A stretch of 60,692 bases of DNA from Streptomyces roseicoloratus (lineage in GTDB: Bacteria; Actinomycetota; Actinomycetes; Streptomycetales; Streptomycetaceae): NCBI RefSeq assembly GCF_004117935.1, contig NZ_SDOY01000093.1, positions 1-60,692 on the forward strand. Direction: 5' to 3'. The notes under the pieces are model-generated. The model searched no databases. It saw only the letters and a list, made by a program, of their open reading frames with translations, and was not told where the DNA came from. This document shows positions 1 through 8,270 of the stretch, one piece after another. The stretch's first letter is position 1. Each line of letters opens with the position of its first letter. The translations under genes and the position numbers were made by a program.

Positions 1-167
1 GGGCTCCCGGCCGTGGCGGCGACGCGGGGCTCCCGGCCCCGGCGTCCGCCGCCCGGCGCGGTCGGGGGCGGGCGCCCGGCCGAAATCCCGTGGCCGGGGC
101 CCGGGTTGTGTGACAGGGTGCGGACGCATCGCGATCCTTCCCGCCCCGCACCCCCGGAGACCGTCCC

Positions 168-794
168 ATGGCGACGCCGCCCCGCCTCGTACCCCTGCTC
201 CAGCAGTTCGACTTCGCGCGCGAGCGGCTGGTCGACCGGCTCAACGGGCCGGTCATGGACAGCGGCAACGGGACGGACGTCGCGGTCGGGCCCGTCACGG
301 ACGACGAGTACCTGTGGGAGCCGGTGCCGGGCTGCTGGTCGGTCCGGCGCCGCGACGCGGGACCGGGGCCGGGCGCCACGGTCCTGGCCGGAGCGGGCGA
401 CTGGGGACGGGACACGGCTCCGCCGCCGCACCCCGAGCCGGCGCCGTTCACCACCCTGGCGTGGCGGCTGAGCCACCTCGCCGAGATGTTCACCCTGCGC
501 ACCGACCACACCGCCGGCACCCGCTCCCTGACCAGGGACGACTTCCACAGCCGCGGGGACGCGGCCTCGGCCGTCGCGGACTTCGACGAGGCCATGGCCT
601 CCTGGCGCGAGATGCTGCTCTCCCTGACCGACGAGGAGCTGGACACGGTCGGCTTCAGCAGCTACCCGCACGGCAGCGACCCCGAGGACCCGTTCGTCGA
701 GACCGTCTGGTGGATGAACCAGGAGCTGCTTCACCACGGCGCGGAGATCGCCCTGCTCAGGGACCTGTACCGGGCACGGGCCGGCGGGCGCTGA
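168..794 (+). CDS. DinB-family protein
   Basis: Protein of 208 residues with the four-helix DinB/YfiT-like layout. An N-terminal helix (about residues 7-25) is followed by a W-rich stretch (LWEPVPGCWSV). Helix two carries LSHLAEMF, and the C-terminal helix is ELLHHGAEIALLRDLYR. The histidines in those two helices are where DinB proteins hold a divalent metal. Family members include thiol-dependent S-transferases and many proteins of unknown substrate, so a reaction cannot be assigned. The ATG has a GGAGA ribosome site 7 nt upstream. The gene stands alone ahead of an SRPBCC gene on the same strand, 94 bp away. Confidence 0.8.
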   Translation: MATPPRLVPLLQQFDFARERLVDRLNGPVMDSGNGTDVAVGPVTDDEYLWEPVPGCWSVRRRDAGPGPGATVLAGAGDWGRDTAPPPHPEPAPFTTLAWRLSHLAEMFTLRTDHTAGTRSLTRDDFHSRGDAASAVADFDEAMASWREMLLSLTDEELDTVGFSSYPHGSDPEDPFVETVWWMNQELLHHGAEIALLRDLYRARAGGR

Positions 795-826
795 GCCTGT
801 GCGGTGACGCTCCCGCGTGGGACGAT

Positions 827-866
827 GGGAAGGATCCTTCCCCCTCCGCCAGGAAGGGATCGTTCC
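827..866. promoter_or_regulatory. Paired palindromic operator-like sites upstream of the SRPBCC gene
   Basis: A perfect 16-bp palindrome GGGAAGGATCCTTCCC spans 827-842. About 24 bp downstream, an imperfect copy GGAAGGGATCGTTCC spans 852-866. Both share the GGAAGG-ATC-TTCC pattern and end 22 bp before the ATG at 889. This is the expected place for a repressor operator. No regulator gene adjoins, so the binding protein is unknown. A stem-loop role in RNA is the alternative. Confidence 0.45.
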
Positions 867-888
867 TCCCCTCCACCCAGGAGGCGAC

Positions 889-1341
889 ATGTCCAGGATC
901 GACACCACCGTCGACATCGCACGCCCGCCCGAAGAGGTCTTCGCCTACATCACGGACCCCTCCCACCTGCCGGACTGGCAGGAGAGCGCGGTCCGGGTGC
1001 GGCGCATGAGCGGCACCCCCGACGCCGCGAGCCAGAAGTTCACGGTGACCCGGCACATGGGGCGCCGTGACTTCGACTCGAACGTGGAGCTCACCCTCGA
1101 TCCCGCGCACCGCCGCTGGCAGGTCCACGGCACGGACGGCCCCGTCAGGCCCGACCTCGAAGGGTCCGTCGAGTCGCTCGACGACGGCAGGCGCTCGCGG
1201 GTGTCGCTCTCCCTCGACTTCGAGGGCCACGGCATCGGCAGGGCGCTCGTGCCCCTCGTCGTCAAGCCCCACGTCCGCAAGGAGATGCCGCGGGACGAAC
1301 AGCACCTGAAGGAGATCCTGGAGCGCGGCGCCCCGGCCTGA
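889..1341 (+). CDS. SRPBCC-family (START/polyketide cyclase-like) protein
   Basis: Protein of 150 residues with an SRPBCC helix-grip fold. It opens with the family hallmark: an antiparallel strand, then IARPPEEVFAYITDPSHLPDWQESA, which leads into the hydrophobic cavity. The closing helix carries HVRKEMPRDEQHLKEILE. Proteins of this class bind hydrophobic ligands or act as cyclases. The ligand is not readable from the sequence. The ATG at 889 is preferred over an in-frame upstream start because it has a strong AGGAGG ribosome site and begins exactly at the domain. The paired palindromes just upstream suggest repressor control. Confidence 0.8.
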   Translation: MSRIDTTVDIARPPEEVFAYITDPSHLPDWQESAVRVRRMSGTPDAASQKFTVTRHMGRRDFDSNVELTLDPAHRRWQVHGTDGPVRPDLEGSVESLDDGRRSRVSLSLDFEGHGIGRALVPLVVKPHVRKEMPRDEQHLKEILERGAPA

Positions 1342-1346
1342 CCGCA

Positions 1347-1449
1347 CGCGACCGTACGCGAGCCCCGGCACGCGCCGCGCCCGTACGGGAGCCGGAGGGA
1401 ATCCGCGCACCGCGACCGCATCCGCGCACCGCGACCGTACGCGAGCCCC
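1347..1449. repeat. Short direct repeats in convergent gap
   Basis: The gap between two convergent genes holds a 20-bp direct repeat CGCGACCGTACGCGAGCCCC at 1347-1366 and 1430-1449. A tandem 19-bp repeat starting ATCCGCGCACCGCGACCG lies at 1401-1419 and 1420-1438. The GTACG cores are self-complementary and could fold. I see no gene here. The block may act as a bidirectional transcription stop, or may be replication slippage. Confidence 0.5.
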
Positions 1450-1473
1450 CGGAGGGCCTCGTACGGCCGGCGG

Positions 1474-3534
1474 TCATGTCCTCGTCGTCCTGGCGAGCAG
1501 GATGGCCACGTCGTCCTGGGCCGGGCCCTCGGGAAGCCCCGCCAGCAGTTCGTCGCACAGGGCGTCCAGCGGGCGGTCCATGGCCCGCAGGGCCGCGGCG
1601 ACCCGGGCCATGCCCTGGTCGATGTCCTGGTCGCGGGCCTCGATCAGGCCGTCCGTGTACAGCACGAGGAGCCCGCCCGCCGGGACCGCGACCTCCTCGG
1701 TGCCGAACGCGTGCGCGCCGGTGCCCAGGGGCGTGCCCGGCGGTCCGTCCAGGAAGGTGACGGTGCCGTCCGGGGTGACCACGGCCGGCGGCGGGTGCCC
1801 GGCGCGGGCGATGGTCCAGCCCGCTCCGGCCGGGTCGTACACGGCGTACACGCAGGTGGCCATCTCGTCCTCGCCGAGGTCGGCGACGACGGCGTCGAGC
1901 GAGCGGAGCATCCGGGCCGGCGGGATGTCGTCGCGGGCCAGGGTGCGGACGGCGGTGCGCAGCTGTCCCATGACGGCCGCCGCGTGGATGCCGTGGCCCA
2001 TGACGTCGCCGATGACGAGGCCGCTGCGGCCGCCGGGCAGGGCGACCACGTCGTACCAGTCGCCGCCGACGTCGTGGTCGCTGGCCGGGAGGTAGCGGCC
2101 GGTGAGTTCCAGGCCGGGGACGTCCGGCAGGGCGTTGTTGGTGAGGCTGCGCTGGAGGGTGAGGGCGGCCTGCCGCTGGGTGGTGTAGAGCCGGGCGTTG
2201 TCGATGTTGGTGGCGGCCCGCGCCACCACCTCGTCCATGAGCACCCGGTCCTCCTCGTCGAAGGGGTCGCGGCTGCGCAGCCGGGTGACCGAGACGGTGC
2301 CGAGGACCTTGCCGCGGGCCACGAGCGGGATCAGCCGGGCGGCGCCGATGCGGGTGGTGAGATAGCGGCGCAGGGCTTCGAGGCGCGGGTCCTTGATGAG
2401 GGCGGGCACGTCGTCGATGTACAGGTCCATGGCCCGGGCGTCGGTGATGACCTCCTCGTAGACGGAGTCGAGCGGGATCTGGAAGGTCTGGCCGGGGGCG
2501 AGGAGGGCGGTCGGCGCGGTCGGGTCGGGGAAGCAGGCCGCGAGGCGGCGCAGCACGCCGCGGGTGGCGGCGGTGGACTCGTCGGGGTCGAGGACGGCCT
2601 CGAGGAGGTGGACGTCGGCGGAGTCGGCCAGCTGGGGCACGAGGAAGGAGACCACCTCCTCCGCCGTCTGCCGCAGGTCGAGGGTGGTGCCGATGCGGGC
2701 ACCGGCCTCGGCGAGGAGGGCGAAGCGGTGGCGGGCGCGTTCGACCTCGATGTGGGCCTGCTGGCTCTCGGTGATGTCGATGAGCGAGGCGATGATGCCG
2801 AGCGGGCGGCCGCTGTGGTCGAGGAGCGGGGCGTAGGAGTTGGACCAGATGTGGTCGTGGTCGGGGTCGGCGGGTGTGCGGCCGGCCCGCCGGGCGTCCA
2901 CGACGGCGGTGCCGGTGTCGAGGACCCGCTGCATGAGGGCTTCGAGGGAGCCGGCGTTGATGCCGGGGACGACCTCGGTGAGCCGGCGGCCGAGGTGCTC
3001 GGCGGGCGGGACGCCGTTCATCCGGGCGAGGGCGTCGTTGACGCGCAGGAAGCGCAGGTCCGGGCCGAGCGTGGCGAGGCCGATGGGCGACTGGGTGAAG
3101 AGCGATTCGAGCGCGGCCAGGTTGTCGCGCATCCGCAGGACCTGGGAGGTCTCGAAGGCGATGAGCATGGCGCCGGGCCGGCCCGCCGGGTCGGCGGCGG
3201 GCACGATCCACATCTCCATGGCGACCGAGTGACCGTCGCGGTGCCGTACGGGCAGGGTGCCGACCACGGTCTCGCCGGCGTGGACCTTGCGGGTCAGCCG
3301 GTCGGCGAGCTCGCGGTTGGCGTCGGGCACCAGGAGCGGCACGGCGAGCCGCCCGACGATGTCCTCCGGGCGGTAGCCGAGCAGGTCCTGGGCGGCGAGT
3401 GACCACTCGACGACCCTGCCCTGCGCGTCCTCGCGCCACAGCGCGACGGGCAGCAGGTCGTTGAGCACGCCCGCGTAACCGACGGCCGCCCTGGGCGGCT
3501 GCGGAACCCTGCTCGGCGGCTGGTGAGTGTCCAA
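1474..3534 (-). CDS. PAS-PAS-GAF-PP2C (SpoIIE-type) serine phosphatase
   Basis: Cytoplasmic phosphatase of 686 residues. Domains in order: a PAS near residues 20-130 (DLLPVALWREDAQGRVVEWS), a second PAS near 140-265 (FTQSPIGLATLGPDLRF), a GAF domain near 270-440, and a C-terminal SpoIIE/PP2C domain from about 455. The phosphatase domain carries HDVGGDWYDVV, GDVMGHGIHAAAVMGQLRTAVR, LYTDGLIE and a final DDVAILLAR, so all metal-binding aspartates are present. Such proteins dephosphorylate anti-anti-sigma factors in partner-switching stress and development circuits. No anti-sigma kinase domain is fused here and no partner gene adjoins. An AT-rich stretch at 3585-3620 probably holds its promoter. 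Confidence 0.9.
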   Translation of the reverse strand: MDTHQPPSRVPQPPRAAVGYAGVLNDLLPVALWREDAQGRVVEWSLAAQDLLGYRPEDIVGRLAVPLLVPDANRELADRLTRKVHAGETVVGTLPVRHRDGHSVAMEMWIVPAADPAGRPGAMLIAFETSQVLRMRDNLAALESLFTQSPIGLATLGPDLRFLRVNDALARMNGVPPAEHLGRRLTEVVPGINAGSLEALMQRVLDTGTAVVDARRAGRTPADPDHDHIWSNSYAPLLDHSGRPLGIIASLIDITESQQAHIEVERARHRFALLAEAGARIGTTLDLRQTAEEVVSFLVPQLADSADVHLLEAVLDPDESTAATRGVLRRLAACFPDPTAPTALLAPGQTFQIPLDSVYEEVITDARAMDLYIDDVPALIKDPRLEALRRYLTTRIGAARLIPLVARGKVLGTVSVTRLRSRDPFDEEDRVLMDEVVARAATNIDNARLYTTQRQAALTLQRSLTNNALPDVPGLELTGRYLPASDHDVGGDWYDVVALPGGRSGLVIGDVMGHGIHAAAVMGQLRTAVRTLARDDIPPARMLRSLDAVVADLGEDEMATCVYAVYDPAGAGWTIARAGHPPPAVVTPDGTVTFLDGPPGTPLGTGAHAFGTEEVAVPAGGLLVLYTDGLIEARDQDIDQGMARVAAALRAMDRPLDALCDELLAGLPEGPAQDDVAILLARTTRT

Positions 3535-3658
3535 CGCATCGACCTACGCATCGGCCGGGCCCCGGAGGGCGCAATCCGCGATTCCTATCGCATCACCCTA
3601 TATGAGACATAAAGGTCGAGCGCTCCCCGGTTCCGCCGCTCGCCGCAACGGGCGCCCC

Positions 3659-4357
3659 TCAGGAGCCGGCGGCGGCCGCGGCGGCCTCCGCCGCCCTGGC
3701 CTCCCCCTCGGCGCGGGAGCGCTTGCCGGTGCGGACGGTCCACAGGATCAGCAGGCCCAGGGTGCCGTAGATGAGGATCGGGTTGACGACGACCATGGCG
3801 TCCACGGACAGCGCGTACGACAGGACGATGCGGGTGACGGCCTCGGCGAGGTAGGCGACGCCCCAGACGATCGTCATCCGGCGCATCACGGCGCGGAACC
3901 CCTCGATCTGCCACAGGCCGTTCCACCACGCGTGGCTCTCGGGCGTGCCGTCGGTGGCGAAGCGGCGGCTGAAGTAGAACATCAGCGGGCGGGGCGCGAA
4001 GAGGGTCACCATGCACAGGACGCCGAAGAGGCCGGTGACGGCGGAGTCCTTCACGAGCAGGGTGCGGGCCGAGTGGTCCCCGACGAGCGAGACGACGGCC
4101 GTGAGGACCAGGAAGAAGAGCGTGACGATCGCGAGCTCGTCGACCTTGCGGTGCCAGATCAGGTGGATCACCGTGTCGAGAACCGGCCAGGCGCCGCTCA
4201 CGAGCAGGGCGCCGAACTCGCTCCAGCCGCGGTCGGTGAGGGCCCCGTAGGTGAGGATCGGGGCCACGATGGTGAAACTGACGGTGAGCGCCCAGCCGAT
4301 GGCCGTGGCGGCGCCCGAGCGGGCCGGCGGACTGGGCTGTGCCGCGGTCGCGGACAT
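3659..4357 (-). CDS. VC0807-family integral membrane protein
   Basis: Protein of 232 residues, mostly hydrophobic, with about six membrane segments. It shows the conserved pattern of the VC0807 family: IAPILTYGALTDRG, then WPVLDTVIHLIWHRKVDELAIV, then LVKDSAVTGLFGVLCMVTLFAPRPLMFYFSRRFATDG. The family has no firm biochemical function. The ATG at 4357 is chosen because an AGGGGGA ribosome site precedes it; the longer open frame lacks one. The C-terminus is a basic then alanine-rich tail. The gene is on the same strand as the ABC operon but lies beyond that operon's terminator, so it is probably a separate unit. Confidence 0.75.
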   Translation of the reverse strand: MSATAAQPSPPARSGAATAIGWALTVSFTIVAPILTYGALTDRGWSEFGALLVSGAWPVLDTVIHLIWHRKVDELAIVTLFFLVLTAVVSLVGDHSARTLLVKDSAVTGLFGVLCMVTLFAPRPLMFYFSRRFATDGTPESHAWWNGLWQIEGFRAVMRRMTIVWGVAYLAEAVTRIVLSYALSVDAMVVVNPILIYGTLGLLILWTVRTGKRSRAEGEARAAEAAAAAAGS

Positions 4358-4504
4358 GGTTCCCCCTGGTGAACGTGGTGTGGTCGGAATCGGCACGGTA
4401 GGGCGGGGGCTTCGGACGCCACAAGGCATGCGCGCACAAAATGATCTTCAAGGCGTCCGGAGGGGCTGCCTCCGCTTGCGGCGCGTGCCGCGCGGGGAAG
4501 CGCC

Positions 4505-4533
4505 CGCCGCCGACACCGGTGGCGTCGGCGGCG
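4505..4533 (-). terminator. Hairpin terminator after the ABC importer operon
   Basis: A perfect inverted repeat CGCCGCCGAC / GTCGGCGGCG with a 9-nt loop lies about 36 nt beyond the stop codon of the last ABC gene. No U-tract follows, as is usual in high-GC actinobacteria. Confidence 0.55.
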
Positions 4534-4568
4534 TCGCCCAGGCGCTGTGATCAGGCCGCGGGTGCGGC

Positions 4569-5402
4569 TCACGGACGGGGTCCGCCGGCCGCCGCGCGGG
4601 CCCCGGCGATGCGGGCCGGGTCCCAGCCGCGGCGCGGGACGGAGTCCAGCAGGAGCCGGGTGTAGGGGTGCTCGGGCGCGCCGAGGACCCGGTCGGTGGC
4701 TCCCGACTCGACGACCCGGCCGTGGCGGAGCACCACGACCTCCTCGGTGATGTGCCGGACGACGCCCAGGTCGTGGGTGACGAAGAGGTAGCCGATGCCC
4801 GCGTCGCGCCGGATCCCGGTCAGGAGTTCCAGGATCTGCGCCTGGATGGAGACGTCCAGGGCGGCCACGGCCTCGTCGAGGACGAGGACCCGTGGTTCGG
4901 CGGCCAGGGCGCGGGCGATCGCCACCCGCTGGCGCTGGCCGCCGGACAGGGCGCGGGGCAGCGCCGCGGCCTCCCGCGGGCCGAGGCCGACCTGGTCGAG
5001 CAGCTCGGCGACCCTGGCCCGGCGGGCGGCGGGGCCGAGACGGAAGTGCAGGCGCAGCACCTCGTCGACGCAGCCGCCGACCGTGATCCGCGGGTCGAGC
5101 GAGAGGTAGGGGTCCTGGAAGACCATCTGGATCTCGCGGGCCCGCGCGAGCCGTTCGGCCCGGCGCGGACCGCCGCGGCGGGTGCCGGCGGAGCGGTCCC
5201 GGCCGTCGAGGGTGACGGAGCCGGCGTCGGCGCGTTCGAGGCCGACGAGCATGCGGACGGTGGTGGTCTTGCCGCTGCCCGACTCGCCGACGATGCCGAG
5301 CGACGAGCCGGGCGCGAGGGTGAACGACACGTCGTCGACGGCGACGTGGTCCCCGTACGCCTTGCGCAGTCCGCGCACCGCCAGGCCGGAGGTCTCGGTC
5401 AC
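4569..5402 (-). CDS. Dipeptide/oligopeptide-type ABC transporter ATP-binding protein (DppF-like)
   Basis: ATPase subunit of 277 residues, last gene of the importer operon. The Walker A motif GESGSGKTT lies near residue 40, the Q-loop is VFQDPYLSLDPR, the signature is LSGGQRQRVAIARAL, and Walker B is VLVLDEAVAALD. The H-loop reads FVTHDLGVV. The tail EHPYTRLLLDSVP is the usual start of the C-terminal extension in the OppF/DppF group, here shortened and without the Cys motif. The GTG start overlaps the upstream stop by 4 nt, so translation is coupled. It pairs with the 5399-6424 ATPase on the membrane. The substrate (peptide, nickel or sugar) is not fixed by sequence. Confidence 0.93.
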   Translation of the reverse strand: MTETSGLAVRGLRKAYGDHVAVDDVSFTLAPGSSLGIVGESGSGKTTTVRMLVGLERADAGSVTLDGRDRSAGTRRGGPRRAERLARAREIQMVFQDPYLSLDPRITVGGCVDEVLRLHFRLGPAARRARVAELLDQVGLGPREAAALPRALSGGQRQRVAIARALAAEPRVLVLDEAVAALDVSIQAQILELLTGIRRDAGIGYLFVTHDLGVVRHITEEVVVLRHGRVVESGATDRVLGAPEHPYTRLLLDSVPRRGWDPARIAGARAAAGGPRP

Positions 5403-6424
5403 GGCAGGATCCCTTCGTCGGCGCGGTGGCAGGCGGCGAGCCCGGCGCCGTGCGCGGTGAGCGCGGGCACCTCCTGGGTGCAGCGCGGCTGGGCGTACGG
5501 ACAGCGGGCGGCGAAGGCGCAGCCCGGCGGGGCCTCGGCGACGGAGACCGGGCGTCCCGCGATGGGGCGGGGCGCGGGCGCCCCGGGGTCGAGGCGCGGG
5601 GTGCAGGAGAGCAGTCCGGCGGTGTAGGGGTGGCGGGGCCGGTCGAAGAGTCCGGTGGTCGGGCCGGTCTCGACGATGCGGCCGGCGTACATGACGTACA
5701 CCCGGTCGCAGATGGCCGCCGCGAGTTCGAGGTCGTGGGTGACGAAGAGCAGTCCGGTGCCGCGTTCGGCCTGGAGGCGGGTGAGGATCGCGATGATCTC
5801 GGCCTGGGTGGTGACGTCGAGCGCGGTGGTGGGCTCGTCGGCGACGACGAGGGCCGGGTCGCCGGCGAGGGCGGCGGCGATGACGACGCGCTGGAGCATG
5901 CCGCCGGAGAACTCGTGCGGGCGGCGGCGGAGCGCGCCGCGCGGGTCGCGGATGCCGACGGCCCCGAGCAGTTCCACGGCGCGCGCGGTGGCCCGGGCGG
6001 CGGGGACTCCGGTGGCCCGCAGGCCCTCGGTGAGGAAGTCGCCGACGCGGCGCAGCGGGTTGACGGAGGCGCGCGGGTCCTGGAAGACCATGGCGACCTC
6101 GCCGGCGCGGGTGGCGGCGAGGTCGGCGCGGCCCATGGTGAGCACGTCGCGTCCGGCGACCCGTACCTGGCCCGAGGTGCGGGCGCGGGCGGGCAGCAGG
6201 CCGAGGACGCTGCGGCAGGCGACGGACTTGCCGGAGCCGGACTCGCCGACGAGACCGACGGTCTCGCCGGGTGCGACGGTCAGGGAGACCCCGTCGAGCA
6301 GGGGCCTGGCCGCCCGGTCGTCGGGGAGCCGGAGGGTGAGCCGGTCGATCTCCAGGACGGGCGCGTCGGCGGTGCGGCCGTGGCCGGCGGCGAGGGTGCT
6401 GCGGTCGGTCGTCATGGGGCTCAC
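5399..6424 (-). CDS. Dipeptide/oligopeptide-type ABC transporter ATP-binding protein (DppD-like)
   Basis: ATPase subunit of 341 residues. It has Walker A GESGSGKSVACRS, Q-loop VFQDPRASVNPLRRV, signature FSGGMLQRVVIAAAL, Walker B LVVADEPTTALDV, and the H-loop FVTHDLELA. The C-terminal oligopeptide-transporter extension carries the Cys-rich motif CAFAARCPYAQPRC, which in DppD-type ATPases binds an iron-sulfur cluster or a metal. The GTG start overlaps the upstream permease stop by 4 nt. An ATG three codons in is an alternative start. Together with the DppF-like subunit it forms the heterodimeric motor of the importer. Confidence 0.93.
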   Translation of the reverse strand: MSPMTTDRSTLAAGHGRTADAPVLEIDRLTLRLPDDRAARPLLDGVSLTVAPGETVGLVGESGSGKSVACRSVLGLLPARARTSGQVRVAGRDVLTMGRADLAATRAGEVAMVFQDPRASVNPLRRVGDFLTEGLRATGVPAARATARAVELLGAVGIRDPRGALRRRPHEFSGGMLQRVVIAAALAGDPALVVADEPTTALDVTTQAEIIAILTRLQAERGTGLLFVTHDLELAAAICDRVYVMYAGRIVETGPTTGLFDRPRHPYTAGLLSCTPRLDPGAPAPRPIAGRPVSVAEAPPGCAFAARCPYAQPRCTQEVPALTAHGAGLAACHRADEGILP

Positions 6425-7305
6425 CGCTCCCGCTTCGCGATCCGGTCGGCGATTCCCTCGCCGACGATGCCGAACGCCACGACGGCGAGGACGATGCAGA
6501 AGGACGGCGCGAGCGCGGGCAGCATCGCGCCCTGCTGGATCGCCGACTGGCCTTCGTTGATCATGGCGCCCCAGTCGGCGGTCGGCGGCTGGACGCCGAA
6601 GCCGAGGAAGGAGAGGGCGGCCAGGTCCATCAGCGCGTAGCCGAAGTTCATCGCCGACTGCGCGAGGACCGTGGGCGCGATGTTGGGCAGGAGGTGGCGC
6701 AGGCAGATGGTCCGGCCGGACCAGCCCTGCACGCGGTACGACTCGATGTACGGGCGGGCCTTCTCCTGGCGGGCGACGCCGCGGACGAGACGGCCGACGT
6801 ACGGGGTGTAGGCGACGGCCATGGCGACGACGGGGGCGGTCATGCCGGAGCCGGCGACGGCCACCAGCATGATGGCGAGGAGCAGTCCAGGGACGGCGAA
6901 GACGAGGTCCATGGAACGGGACAGGACCGCGTCCGCCCAGCCGCCGCGCCAGCCGGCGAGCACGCCGAGGCCAGTGCCGAGCACGGTGGAGACGGCGACG
7001 ACGAGCAGCGGGCCGAGGAGGCCGGTGCGGGCGCCGTACAGCAATCGGGACAGGATGTCGCGGCCGGACTGGTCGGTGCCGAGGAGGTGGTCGCCGCCGG
7101 TGCCGACCAGACTGGCCGTGAGGTCCATGGCCTCGGGGTCGTACGGCGCGAGCAGCGGGGCAAGCGCGGCGACGAGCACGAGTGCCGCGAGGAGCAGCAG
7201 GGCCGCGGTGAACAGCGGTCCCTGACCGCCGAGGAGCCGCAGCCGGCGCAGGCCCGGGCGTCTGCGCAGCGCGGTGGCCGCCGCGGGTGGTGCGGTGAGG
7301 GTCAT
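6421..7305 (-). CDS. ABC transporter permease (DppC-like)
   Basis: Inner-membrane permease of 294 residues with an N-terminal membrane anchor (about residues 32-52) typical of OppC/DppC. The segment LLGTDQSGRDILSRLLYGARTGL marks this family. About five further membrane helices follow. The EAA-type loop that contacts the ATPases is near residues 175-215 (YRVQGWSGRTICLRHLLPNIAPTVLAQ). Four-nucleotide overlaps link it to both neighbours. It pairs with the DppB-like permease. Confidence 0.92.
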   Translation of the reverse strand: MTLTAPPAAATALRRRPGLRRLRLLGGQGPLFTAALLLLAALVLVAALAPLLAPYDPEAMDLTASLVGTGGDHLLGTDQSGRDILSRLLYGARTGLLGPLLVVAVSTVLGTGLGVLAGWRGGWADAVLSRSMDLVFAVPGLLLAIMLVAVAGSGMTAPVVAMAVAYTPYVGRLVRGVARQEKARPYIESYRVQGWSGRTICLRHLLPNIAPTVLAQSAMNFGYALMDLAALSFLGFGVQPPTADWGAMINEGQSAIQQGAMLPALAPSFCIVLAVVAFGIVGEGIADRIAKRER

Positions 7306-8270
7306 GAGGTGCCTTCCCCGTGGGTGAGCAGGCTGAGCCGGGGGTCGATGAGGGGCGCGAGGAGGTCGACGGCCAGGTTGACGAGCACGAAGACCGCGAC
7401 GCTGAGCAGGGTGACGGCCTGGACGACGGCGAAGTCCTTGGCGGTGACGGACTGGACGAGGAGGGAGCCGAGTCCGGGGACGTCGAAGGCGGTCTCGACG
7501 ATCGAGGTGGTGACGAGCAGTCCGGCGAGCATGGTGCCGCCGACGGTGACGACGGGGCCGAGGCCGTTGCGCAGCACGTGCCGGCGGACGACGGTGCGGC
7601 CGGCGACGCCGCGGGCGCGGGCCACGTCGACGTGTTCGCGGCCGAGTTCGTCGAGCATGGCGGAGCGGGTGACGCGGGCGAGCAGGCCGGCGAACGTGGT
7701 CGCGAGGGCGACGGCGGGCAGGGTCAGGTGGTGGAGCCGGTCGGCGAGGCCCTCGGGGGTGCCGCCGGGGCCGGGGAACCAGCCGAGGTTCACGGAGAAC
7801 AGCGACACCAGGGCGATGGCGCTGACGAAGGAGGGCGTGGCGGTGGCGATGCCGGTGCCGATGAGGACGAGCCGGTCGACGAGGCCGGGGCGCAGGGCGG
7901 CGAGCACGCCGAGGCCGACGCCGCCGACGGCGACGAGCAGGGCCGAGTAGCCGACGAGCAGGAAGGTGCCGCCGAGCCGGGTGCCGAGCAGGGTGGCGAC
8001 GTCCTGGTGGTACTGGGTGGAGCGGCCGAAGTCACCGCGCAGGGCGTCGCCGAGCCAGCCGGCGTACTGCACGGCCACGGGGTCGTCGAGGTGGTGTTCG
8101 GCCCGCAGCGCGGCCACGGTCTCGGGTGTGGCGGGCCGGCCGTGCAGCAGGAAGGTGACCGGGTTGCCGGGGGCGAGGTGGACGGTGGCGAAGACGACGA
8201 AGGAGGTGACGAGCAGGACGCCGAGGAGGCCGGCGAGCCGTCCGAGCAGGTAGCGGGTGATTCCGTTCAT
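7302..8270 (-). CDS. ABC transporter permease (DppB-like)
   Basis: Permease of 322 residues with about six membrane helices. It starts with the family hallmark RYLLGRLAGLLGVLLVTSFVVF and continues HLAPGNPV. The EAA loop is near residues 200-235 (EHVDVARARGVAGRTVVRRHVLRNGLGPVVT). A much longer open frame runs upstream, but the ATG at 8270 overlaps the stop of the substrate-binding gene (ATGA) and coincides with the domain start, so it is taken as the true start. Confidence 0.92.
   Translation of the reverse strand: MNGITRYLLGRLAGLLGVLLVTSFVVFATVHLAPGNPVTFLLHGRPATPETVAALRAEHHLDDPVAVQYAGWLGDALRGDFGRSTQYHQDVATLLGTRLGGTFLLVGYSALLVAVGGVGLGVLAALRPGLVDRLVLIGTGIATATPSFVSAIALVSLFSVNLGWFPGPGGTPEGLADRLHHLTLPAVALATTFAGLLARVTRSAMLDELGREHVDVARARGVAGRTVVRRHVLRNGLGPVVTVGGTMLAGLLVTTSIVETAFDVPGLGSLLVQSVTAKDFAVVQAVTLLSVAVFVLVNLAVDLLAPLIDPRLSLLTHGEGTS

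Noticed and set aside
1711..3402. A 563-codon plus-strand open frame opposite the phosphatase
   Set aside because: Gly/Val/Glu-biased antisense artefact; all PAS, GAF and PP2C motifs are on the minus strand.
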